Assembly: GCA_944386885.1 (NCBI GenBank)
Contig: CALXCU010000137.1
Span: forward strand, 1-36,958
Source: an uncultured Oscillospiraceae bacterium
GTDB taxonomy: Bacteria > Bacillota > Clostridia > Oscillospirales > Oscillospiraceae
Direction of reading: 5' to 3'
DNA length: 36,958 nt
This document shows, piece by piece, positions 8,249 through 14,516 of this stretch. The position numbers were made by a program, and so were the translations under genes. The notes below the pieces were generated by a model, which saw only the letters and a list, made by a program, of their open reading frames with translations, did not search any database and was not told where the DNA came from. The first letter of the stretch is position 1, and each line of letters starts with the position of its first letter.

Positions 8249-10153
8249 ATGAAACATATCATCATCGGCACCGCCGGACATGTGGACCACGGCAAGACCT
8301 GCCTGACCCGGGCCCTCACCGGGGTGGACACCGACCGGCTGAAAGAGGAGCAGAAGCGGGGCATCACCATCGAGATCGGTTTTGCCGAGCTCACCCTCCC
8401 CAACGGCCAGCGCGCCAGCATCATCGATGTGCCCGGTCACGAAAAGTTTATCCGCAATATGCTGGTGGGCGCGGCCGGCATGGACGTGGTCCTCCTAGTT
8501 GTGGCCGCCGACGAGGGATTTATGCCCCAGACCCGGGAGCATCTGGGCATTTTGTCCCTGCTAGGCGTGCAGAACGGCATTATCGTCCTCACCAAGGCCG
8601 ACATGGTGGACGAGGAGTGGCTGGAGGCCGTGGAGGAGGAGGCCCGGGAGACCGTCCAGGGCACCTTCCTGGAGAACGCCCCCATTCTCGCCGTGTCCTC
8701 CTACACCGGCCAGGGCATCGAGGAGCTCAAGCAGCTCATTGTCAAGCTGGTGGAGGGGGCCGACCAACGCAATCAGGACCGGCCCTTCCGTCTGCCGGTG
8801 GATCGGGTGTTCTCGGTGGACGGCTTTGGCACCGTGGTCACCGGCACCCTCATCGAGGGCTCCATGCAGCTGGGGGAGGAGGTCTCCGTCTACCCCGCTG
8901 AGAAGAAGGCCCGCATCCGCGGCCTTCAGACCCACGACAAGGCCGAGGAGCGGGCCAGCGCCGGCATGCGGGTGGCGGTAAACCTCTCGGGCATTGACAA
9001 GGCCGACATCAAGCGGGGAGACACCCTGGCCAAGCCCGGCTCCATGGTCCTCTCCCACCAGATGGATGTGCAGCTCTCAGTGCTCAAGGACTCCCCCTAC
9101 GCCATTAAGAACGACACCCGGCTCCACTTCCACCACGACACCCATGAGATGGTCTGCAAGTGCGTTATCCTGGGCAAGGATACCCTGGAGGCCGGGGAGA
9201 CGGGTTATGCCCAGCTCCGCTTCCAGGAGGATGTAGCGGTAAAGAACGGCGACCACTACGTGGTGCGCTTTTTCTCCCCCCTGGTCACGGTGGGGGGCGG
9301 GGTTATCCTCAACGCCGCTCCCGGCCGGCATAAGCGCAACGACCCCGCCGTGCTGGAGGGGCTGGCCGCCCGGGCTTCCGGCTCTTCGGAGCGGCAGGTG
9401 GTGGAGGCCCTGCGCCAGGCGGGCTCCGCCATGCCCAAGAAGCACGACCTGGCCAAGGCCGCCGGTCTTACCGACGCCGAGCTGGACGAGGTTCTCGCCC
9501 AGATGCTGGAGGAGGGCCGGGTGGTGGAACTGGGTGGCCGCTATGTGGACCACGACACCATCGAGGCCCTGTGGGACAAGGCGGTCAAGCTCCTAGGGGC
9601 CTACCACAAGGCGCAGCCCCTCCAGCCCGGCATGAACCGGGGCGAGTTCCGTGGCAAGCTGCTGCCCACTGCCTCCCCCACCGCTATTGACGCCCTCATC
9701 GATTACTACGCCCAGCACCGTGGGCTGCGCATTGAAGGACCCACCATCGCCCTGCCCGGTTTCCAGGTGGTGTGGAACTCCTTCTACACCGGCCTGAAGG
9801 ACCAGATTCTGGACCTATACGGCAAGGCGGGACTCTCCCCCGAGAACCTGGACGACGTGCTGGCCTCCTTCGGCAAAAAGCAGGAGGGCGCCCGGCAGGT
9901 GGTCACCCGCCTGTGCTACGACGGGGACTTGGTGGCCCTGAACGCCCAGCTGTTGCTGCGCCGGGACTTCTATGAAAAAGCCCTTTCCGCCTTGCGGGAC
10001 CTCTTCGCCCAAAAGCCGGAGCTCCTCCTGGCTGAGTTCCGGGATGCCCTGGGCATTTCCCGAAAATACGCTCTGGCCCTGCTGGAGTTCTGGGACAGCC
10101 AGGGTCTGACGAAAAAAGCGGGAGACGTGCGGACCCTCGCCAAACGGCTCTGA
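8249..10153 (+). CDS. selB: Selenocysteine-specific translation elongation factor SelB
   Basis: GTPase that delivers Sec-tRNA(Sec) to UGA codons followed by a SECIS hairpin. The GTP-binding motifs are GHVDHGKT (10-17), DVPGHEKFIRNML and LTKADMV. Two beta-barrel domains follow, and the C-terminal third consists of winged-helix repeats (SGSSERQVVEAL.., AMPKKHDLAKAAGL.., ending in LGISRKYALALLEFWDSQGLTKK) that bind SECIS RNA. Its 634 residues are typical. It lies 13 bases after selA with an AAAGGAG Shine-Dalgarno. No hairpin terminator is seen between this stop and the promoter of the tRNA gene, so some read-through into selC is possible. Confidence 0.97.
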   Translation: MKHIIIGTAGHVDHGKTCLTRALTGVDTDRLKEEQKRGITIEIGFAELTLPNGQRASIIDVPGHEKFIRNMLVGAAGMDVVLLVVAADEGFMPQTREHLGILSLLGVQNGIIVLTKADMVDEEWLEAVEEEARETVQGTFLENAPILAVSSYTGQGIEELKQLIVKLVEGADQRNQDRPFRLPVDRVFSVDGFGTVVTGTLIEGSMQLGEEVSVYPAEKKARIRGLQTHDKAEERASAGMRVAVNLSGIDKADIKRGDTLAKPGSMVLSHQMDVQLSVLKDSPYAIKNDTRLHFHHDTHEMVCKCVILGKDTLEAGETGYAQLRFQEDVAVKNGDHYVVRFFSPLVTVGGGVILNAAPGRHKRNDPAVLEGLAARASGSSERQVVEALRQAGSAMPKKHDLAKAAGLTDAELDEVLAQMLEEGRVVELGGRYVDHDTIEALWDKAVKLLGAYHKAQPLQPGMNRGEFRGKLLPTASPTAIDALIDYYAQHRGLRIEGPTIALPGFQVVWNSFYTGLKDQILDLYGKAGLSPENLDDVLASFGKKQEGARQVVTRLCYDGDLVALNAQLLLRRDFYEKALSALRDLFAQKPELLLAEFRDALGISRKYALALLEFWDSQGLTKKAGDVRTLAKRL

Positions 10154-10184
10154 GCCAAACCTGTGAAAAAATTGGTATAACCCG

Positions 10185-10213
10185 TTGACGAATCGGCTCT
10201 TTTTTGCTATAAT
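10185..10213 (+). promoter_or_regulatory. Promoter of the selenocysteine tRNA gene
   Basis: TTGACG (10185-10190), a 17-bp spacer and a perfect TATAAT (10208-10213). The expected transcription start is near 10220, just before a 13-bp hairpin and 40 bases before the mature tRNA. Confidence 0.8.
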
Positions 10214-10223
10214 ATCAGGCGCT

Positions 10224-10255
10224 GTGTATGGACTTTTTCCATAAAGTCCATACAC
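10224..10255 (+). repeat. Perfect 13-bp stem-loop in the pre-tRNA(Sec) leader
   Basis: Arms 10224-10236 and 10243-10255 are exact inverted copies (GTGTATGGACTTT and its complement) around a 6-base loop. The hairpin starts just after the expected transcription start and ends 6 bases before the mature 5' end of the tRNA. It has no T tail, so it is not an ordinary terminator; a leader structure affecting RNase P cleavage or 5' stability is possible. Confidence 0.7.
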
Positions 10256-10261
10256 CCATCT

Positions 10262-10357
10262 GGGGATAGAAGGGTATCTGGTGAGCCCCGCGGTCTTCAA
10301 AACCGTAGAGGGCGGCGTTCCCGCCTTGGTGAGTTCGATTCTTACCTGTCCCCGCCA
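10262..10357 (+). tRNA. selC: tRNA-Sec (anticodon TCA)
   Basis: A 96-base tRNA including an encoded CCA. The acceptor stem has 8 bp (10262-10269 with 10346-10353), as bacterial tRNA(Sec) requires. The D arm is long, the anticodon TCA is at 10297-10299 in a 7-base loop, a long variable arm with a GC stem lies at about 10309-10324, and the T arm reads GTGAG TTCGATT CTTAC. G at 10354 is the discriminator. The position next to selA and selB agrees. SelA acts on this tRNA and SelB carries it. Confidence 0.96.
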
Positions 10358-10360
10358 AAA

Positions 10361-10390
10361 AGCCCGCGCTCAGTTGAGCGCGGGCTTTTT
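10361..10390 (+). terminator. Terminator of the tRNA-Sec gene
   Basis: An 11-bp GC stem (10361-10371 with 10376-10386) with a 4-base loop and a T run to 10390, starting 3 bases after the CCA. Confidence 0.88.
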
Positions 10391-10483
10391 CCTATTCGGG
10401 ACCGCCGCAGTGCGGCAGGTATCTGCGGAATACGCGGGATCTACGCCGGTTTTCCCCGAAGCGGCACTAATTCTAGGGGGGCA

Positions 10484-10556
10484 TTTTCCACACGGCACTA
10501 TATCCTGTGGAAAACTCGGTTGAAAATGTGGATAACTTTCATCATCCTGTGCAAAA
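10484..10556. promoter_or_regulatory. Cluster of four DnaA-box-like motifs
   Basis: In the non-coding stretch 10391-10609, TTTTCCACA is at 10484-10492. In the opposite orientation TGTGGAAAA is at 10506-10514, TGTGGATAA (the perfect consensus TTATCCACA on the minus strand) at 10527-10535 and TGTGCAAAA at 10548-10556. The last three start exactly 21 bp apart. No dnaA, dnaN or other replication gene is near, so this is not obviously oriC. Confidence 0.6.
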
Positions 10557-10559
10557 CAG

Positions 10560-10589
10560 GGCCGGGCCGCCCTCTCGGGCGGCCCGGCC
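10560..10589 (-). terminator. Terminator of the 5'-nucleotidase gene
   Basis: A 13-bp GC stem (10560-10572 with 10577-10589), loop of 4. On the minus strand it lies 20 bases after the nucleotidase stop and is followed by a short T-rich stretch. It abuts the last DnaA-like motif. Confidence 0.7.
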
Positions 10590-10609
10590 TGTGTGTTTCC
10601 GGATAAACG

Positions 10610-12868
10610 TTACTCGGCCAGGAGGGCGGCGATCATGGCGTCGGCCTCCGCAGAGGTGATGGTCCCCTGGGGCTGGAAGAGGTTGTCCTCGCCCACAGGG
10701 ATATACTGCTCAATGACATTCCACATGACGCCGTCGCCAGCCCAGGCGGAGATGTCCGCCGCATCGGCGTAGGGGATCTGCACGGCCCAGGCGCCGGTGG
10801 GGCCCTTCTCCAGGGCAGTGGCAGCATTCATCAGGATGACGGCGGCCTGCTCCCGGGTGACGGCCTGGCTGGGCATGACGTTGCCGGCGCCGTCGCCGGA
10901 GATGATCCCGTTGGCCGCCGCCCAGTTCATGGCGGCATTGTCCTCCAGGTCCTTAAATGCCGGAGCGGCGCCCTCCAAGGCGGGGGAACCCATGGCCTCA
11001 TAGAGCTTCTCCACGAAGGCCAGGCGGGTGACCGTATCGGTCTCCGGGGAGGTTCCGGCGTTCAGGGTCCAGTGGCTCTCACTGCCGGGCGTCACGTCCT
11101 GGCCCTGGGCGGTCATGGCCTTGAAGTACTCGCCGATGATGTAGGGCACCGAACCGCCCACTTCACCGAACTGCTCGCTGGTCTCGGCCTTCCAAATCAC
11201 CGCATCGCTGGTGGCGGTGATGCCGGTGGCGGCGTACCAGCCGTAGGAGTCTGCGCCGGGGGTAGCGGAGAGGCGGTAGCTGTTGACAGCGGCGGTAAAG
11301 ACCTGGTCGTCGGTGACAGGCTGGCCCTGATAGGTCAGGTTGACCACGCGGCTGCCCTCGGGATTGCCCAGGTAGATATCATAGTCCACGCCGTAGATCT
11401 GGTCGGTGCCGAAGCCGCCGCCCGAGATGGTGCCATCCTCTTCCACGGTGTAGTCCTTGGTAACGCTCTCCAGCCAATCCTTGATCTGCTTGCCGGTGAT
11501 CTCAATCTCATAGAGCAGGTTGTTGTCATACCGGTAGATGGAGTAGCAGTTTTTCAGGGAGATCTCGGCGGAGTCCGCCCCCTCGGGGATGAGCTGGCCC
11601 ACGCAGAAGCCGGAGGCCGCTACAGGGGAGGCAATGGACAGGTCCGCGCCGGTCGCCCAGATTTGGGCCTTGTGGACCAGGTCCATCGTATCGCTCTGGC
11701 GAATGAAGAGGTCGGTCACGTCGTCCCAGTCGCCGGAGATCGTGCCCACCACCTCGTCTACAGAGGCCAGACCGTCCTCATAGTAGGGCTCCATCAGGGC
11801 CTGGAGGCCGGGGTCGTTCTCATAGGTGGTCAGGTCCACCAGCTCGCTCTCGCCAAAAGCAAAGGTGCCGTCGCTGTTCAGGGTGATGGTGGTCTTGGTC
11901 AGATTCTGTCCGCCGCCGTTGACCACAGTCACATCCTGGCCGTCGGCGTTCTGGAAGGTATAGGTGCCCGCCTGGTGGTTGTGTCCGGCAATGACCATAT
12001 CGATCCCGGTGGTGTTCTCAATCAGGTGGCGGACCTGGTTCTCCGGCTCAAAGGCGGTGTTGCCCGTAGAGACGGCGCCATCCTCACCGGCGCCGACCAG
12101 GCCGGACTCCTCGCCGGAGTGGACGCCCAGGATGACGATATCGCAGTTCTCCTCCTCGCGCATCTGCTCCTGCCAGTAGTTGGTCCACTCGTAGGCATAG
12201 GTGCGCTCGGTGTTGTCGGCGTGGACAAAGTCGTGGCCCTCATAGTGGGAGGAGGGGTCCCAGTTGGGCACGTTCACATTCTCAAAGCCCAGGAAGCCCA
12301 CCCGGAAGGTCTTGTCCCCCACGGTGTACTCCTTGATGATATAGGGGGTCTTATCGGTCTCCTGGGTCTCGGTATTGATGTAGTTGGCACAGACCACGGA
12401 GACGGGGGTACCCACGTCGCTCTCCGTGCTCTCCAGCAGGTCGTAGATATTGTTCTGGACCTCCAAAGTGAAATTAAACTCGTGGTTGCCCATCACAAAG
12501 GCGTCATAACCGATGTAGCGCAGGCACAGGGCCATGGGGTTATTGCGGCCGGCCTCGCTGTTGACATTGTAGCGGGTGATGGGGGTACCTTGAACCAGAT
12601 CGCCGTTGTCGATGAGGAGCACGCCGTCCATGGCGGAGCGCTCCTGCTCCATGGCAGTGGCTACTTTCAGCATGCTGTTGCCAACCTCTTTTCCGTCCAC
12701 GGGGTTGAGGTTGTAGCACTTGCCGTGCATGTCGGTGGTGGAGTAGACGCCCAGGGTGAAGCTCTCCGCCTCGGCAGCAGAGGCTGTGACGCCCACGCAG
12801 CCCGCCAGCATGGCGGCAGTCATGGCTCCCGCCGCGGCCCGGCGGAAGAGGGAATTGCTGTGTGTCAT
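10610..12868 (-). CDS. Secreted 5'-nucleotidase/2',3'-cyclic phosphodiesterase family protein with SLH domains
   Basis: A 752-residue extracellular metallophosphoesterase, expected to release nucleosides and phosphate from nucleotides outside the cell. After a signal peptide (about 1-33) come the dinuclear-metal motifs TTDMHG, DNGD, MGNHEFNF and GHNHQAG. The 5'-nucleotidase C-terminal domain follows (about 390-590; LYEIEITGKQIKDWLE, YGVDYDIYLG). The last ~150 residues hold two SLH units (TRLAFVEKLYEAMG.., TREQAAVILMNAA.., ending in TSAEADAMIAALLAE) for cell-wall attachment. LAGC in the signal peptide fits a lipobox, but ASAAEA further on fits signal peptidase I, which suits an SLH protein better. 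The start is the ATG with AGAGGAAG just upstream; the frame runs 12 codons further up without a Shine-Dalgarno. Confidence 0.92.
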   Translation of the reverse strand: MTHSNSLFRRAAAGAMTAAMLAGCVGVTASAAEAESFTLGVYSTTDMHGKCYNLNPVDGKEVGNSMLKVATAMEQERSAMDGVLLIDNGDLVQGTPITRYNVNSEAGRNNPMALCLRYIGYDAFVMGNHEFNFTLEVQNNIYDLLESTESDVGTPVSVVCANYINTETQETDKTPYIIKEYTVGDKTFRVGFLGFENVNVPNWDPSSHYEGHDFVHADNTERTYAYEWTNYWQEQMREEENCDIVILGVHSGEESGLVGAGEDGAVSTGNTAFEPENQVRHLIENTTGIDMVIAGHNHQAGTYTFQNADGQDVTVVNGGGQNLTKTTITLNSDGTFAFGESELVDLTTYENDPGLQALMEPYYEDGLASVDEVVGTISGDWDDVTDLFIRQSDTMDLVHKAQIWATGADLSIASPVAASGFCVGQLIPEGADSAEISLKNCYSIYRYDNNLLYEIEITGKQIKDWLESVTKDYTVEEDGTISGGGFGTDQIYGVDYDIYLGNPEGSRVVNLTYQGQPVTDDQVFTAAVNSYRLSATPGADSYGWYAATGITATSDAVIWKAETSEQFGEVGGSVPYIIGEYFKAMTAQGQDVTPGSESHWTLNAGTSPETDTVTRLAFVEKLYEAMGSPALEGAAPAFKDLEDNAAMNWAAANGIISGDGAGNVMPSQAVTREQAAVILMNAATALEKGPTGAWAVQIPYADAADISAWAGDGVMWNVIEQYIPVGEDNLFQPQGTITSAEADAMIAALLAE

Positions 12869-12921
12869 ACTGCTTCCTCTTTTCGTTTGTAAATTTGGAG
12901 TCAAGAACTCCAGCTATGATT

Positions 12922-12950
12922 ATTATAATGTCTCCCTCCCGCATACGCAA
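12922..12950 (-). promoter_or_regulatory. Promoter of the 5'-nucleotidase gene
   Basis: Minus-strand TATAAT (12922-12927) and TTGCGT (12945-12950) with a 17-bp spacer, about 55 bases before the start codon. Confidence 0.55.
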
Positions 12951-12976
12951 GGGCGGCGGGAAATTTCTCCCGGGCA

Positions 12977-13006
12977 TTGACGGCTTCTCACTGGAGCTGG
13001 TATAAT
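12977..13006 (+). promoter_or_regulatory. Promoter of the guanine deaminase transcript
   Basis: TTGACG (12977-12982) and TATAAT (13001-13006) with an 18-bp spacer. The expected start near 13013 places the whole riboswitch-like structure at the 5' end of the mRNA. Confidence 0.75.
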
Positions 13007-13021
13007 GAGTTTGTATCATGA

Positions 13022-13089
13022 GGACGATATAGGCCCATAATCTGGTTGGGCGTTTCTACCGGCTGCCGGAAACAGCCGCCCTATCCGTC
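13022..13089 (+). promoter_or_regulatory. Purine (guanine-type) riboswitch aptamer, variant J3/1
   Basis: A three-way junction of the purine riboswitch family. P1 pairs 13023-13029 with 13082-13089 (one bulged C); J1/2 is TAG; P2 is GCCCA with TGGGC (13033-13037, 13047-13051); L2 contains AATCTGG; J2/3 is the signature TTTCTACC (13053-13060); P3 pairs 13060-13065 with 13073-13078; L3 is CCGGAAA (canonical CCGTAAA). The two GG of L2 and CC of L3 needed for the loop-loop contact are present. The base just before P1 is C, which in this family selects guanine. J3/1 reads CCC instead of the usual two bases (AC). Position 5' of a guanine deaminase supports a purine ligand and probably an ON switch. 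Confidence 0.75.
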
Positions 13090-13116
13090 TCCAGTGCCTG
13101 CCTGGAGTGCGCGGAG

Positions 13117-13139
13117 GGGCCGGCTGCGGCGGCCCTTTT
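13117..13139 (+). terminator. Possible riboswitch expression platform (leader terminator)
   Basis: A 6-bp GC stem (13117-13122 with 13130-13135) with a 7-base loop and TTTT lies between aptamer and start codon. A hairpin of CTCCA (13089-13093) with TGGAG (13103-13107) begins at the last base of P1 and could compete with P1. Together they suggest transcriptional control, but the switching scheme is inference. Confidence 0.4.
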
Positions 13140-13175
13140 GCGTCTCGGGGCATATCCAGAGAAAGGGTGTATCCA

Positions 13176-14450
13176 ATGTTATCTTCCTTTGTCCTGCGGG
13201 GGGACCTGTGCTACAGCCGGGACCCCCAGACCCTGTGCGCCGTCTCTGACGGTTACCTAGTCTGCGTCGAGGGCCGCTCCGCCGGGGTCTTTGCGTCTCT
13301 GCCCGAGAACTATGCTGCCCTGCCCCTGCTGGACTTCCGGGGCAAGCTTATCGTTCCGGGCCTGGTGGACCTGCACGCCCACGCTCCCCAGTACACCTAC
13401 CGGGCCCTGGGCATGGATCTGGAGCTGCTGGAGTGGCTGGAGCGCCACACCTTCCCCGCGGAAGCCCGCTACGCTGACCTGGACTTTGCCGGGGCGGCCT
13501 ACGACCGCTTTGTGGAGGACCTGCGCCGCAGCCCCACCACCCGCTCCTGTCTGTTTGCCACCTCCCACGCCGACGCCACCCTCCTGCTCATGGAGAAACT
13601 GGAGAGAAGCGGCCTTGTGACCAAAGTGGGTAAGGTGAACATGGACCGCAACTGCTCCTCCGCCGCCCGGGAAGCGGACGCCGGCGCCTCCCTGGCCGAG
13701 ACCCGTCGGTGGCTCGCCGGCTGCGGGTCCTTCCGCCGGACCGCCCCGATACTCACCCCCCGGTTCATCCCCTCCTGCACTGACGAACTCCTCGCCGGGC
13801 TGGGGGAGCTCCAGCGGGAGACCGGGCTGCCCGTCCAGAGCCATCTTTCGGAGAATTTTGACGAGATCGCCTGGGTGAAGGAGCTCTGCCCCTGGTCCAG
13901 GAGCTACGCCGATGCCTACGACCGCTTCGGCCTGCTGGGCGGGGAGGGCTGCCCCACTATTATGGCCCACTGCGTCCACTCCTCGCCGGAGGAGGCCGCC
14001 CTGCTGAAGGAACGGGGTGTCTGGGTGGCCCACTGCCCCGAGTCCAACGCCAACATCGCCTCCGGCGTGGCTCCGGTGCGGGCCTTCCTGGACGGGGGCC
14101 TCCGGGTCGGTCTGGGCAGCGACATCGCCGGCGGGGCCCAAATGTCCCTCTTCCGGGCCATGGCCCTGGCCATCCAGGTCTCCAAGCTGCGCTGGCGGCT
14201 GCTGGACCAGTCTCTCGCTCCCCTCACCGTGCCGGAGGTCTTCTGGATGGGCACTCTGGGCGGCGGCTCCTTTTTCGGGCAGGTGGGTTCCTTTGCGCCC
14301 GGGTATGAACTGGATGCCCTGGTTCTGGACGACGCCCGCCTTTCCGGTCCCCATCCCCATACCGTGGAAGAGCGGCTGGAGCAGATGGTCTATCTGGCCG
14401 AGGACCGGGACATCACCGCCAAATTTGTGGCGGGCCGCCGGCTTTTTTGA
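13176..14450 (+). CDS. guaD: Guanine deaminase (amidohydrolase superfamily)
   Basis: Hydrolyses guanine to xanthine and ammonia in purine salvage or catabolism; cytoplasmic, one metal ion. Length 424 residues. Metal-binding motifs are VDLHAHAPQY (H67, H69), the histidines in QSHLSEN and MAHCVHSS, and the aspartate in LGSDIAGG. VNMDRNCS is typical of the family. An N-terminal strand region and a C-terminal segment (LDALVLDDARLSG) form the composite domain of amidohydrolases. The ATG is chosen over an upstream in-frame ATG because that one lies inside the riboswitch leader and GAAAGGGTG precedes this one. A related deaminase such as 8-oxoguanine deaminase is possible. The riboswitch-like leader supports purine-dependent control. 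Confidence 0.88.
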   Translation: MLSSFVLRGDLCYSRDPQTLCAVSDGYLVCVEGRSAGVFASLPENYAALPLLDFRGKLIVPGLVDLHAHAPQYTYRALGMDLELLEWLERHTFPAEARYADLDFAGAAYDRFVEDLRRSPTTRSCLFATSHADATLLLMEKLERSGLVTKVGKVNMDRNCSSAAREADAGASLAETRRWLAGCGSFRRTAPILTPRFIPSCTDELLAGLGELQRETGLPVQSHLSENFDEIAWVKELCPWSRSYADAYDRFGLLGGEGCPTIMAHCVHSSPEEAALLKERGVWVAHCPESNANIASGVAPVRAFLDGGLRVGLGSDIAGGAQMSLFRAMALAIQVSKLRWRLLDQSLAPLTVPEVFWMGTLGGGSFFGQVGSFAPGYELDALVLDDARLSGPHPHTVEERLEQMVYLAEDRDITAKFVAGRRLF

Positions 14451-14462
14451 CGTTCAGACGGC

Positions 14463-14497
14463 AAGAAGGGCCGCCCCAAATTGGGGCGGCCCTTCTT
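14463..14497. terminator. Bidirectional terminator between guaD and pgm
   Basis: A 17-bp perfect inverted repeat (14463-14479 with 14481-14497), A/T-flanked on both sides, shared by the converging genes. Confidence 0.88.
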
Positions 14498-14516
14498 CTC
14501 TTCTGTCAAACGGCGG

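Noticed and set aside
10441..10609. The DnaA-box cluster as the chromosomal origin
   Set aside because: No dnaA, dnaN, recF, rpmH or AT-rich unwinding stretch is near, so an origin call is not supported.
11072..12892. A 606-codon open frame on the plus strand opposite the 5'-nucleotidase
   Set aside because: It mirrors the codon pattern of a clear metallophosphoesterase gene on the minus strand and is a Val/Gly/Ala/His-rich translation without motifs; such long antisense frames arise from high GC.
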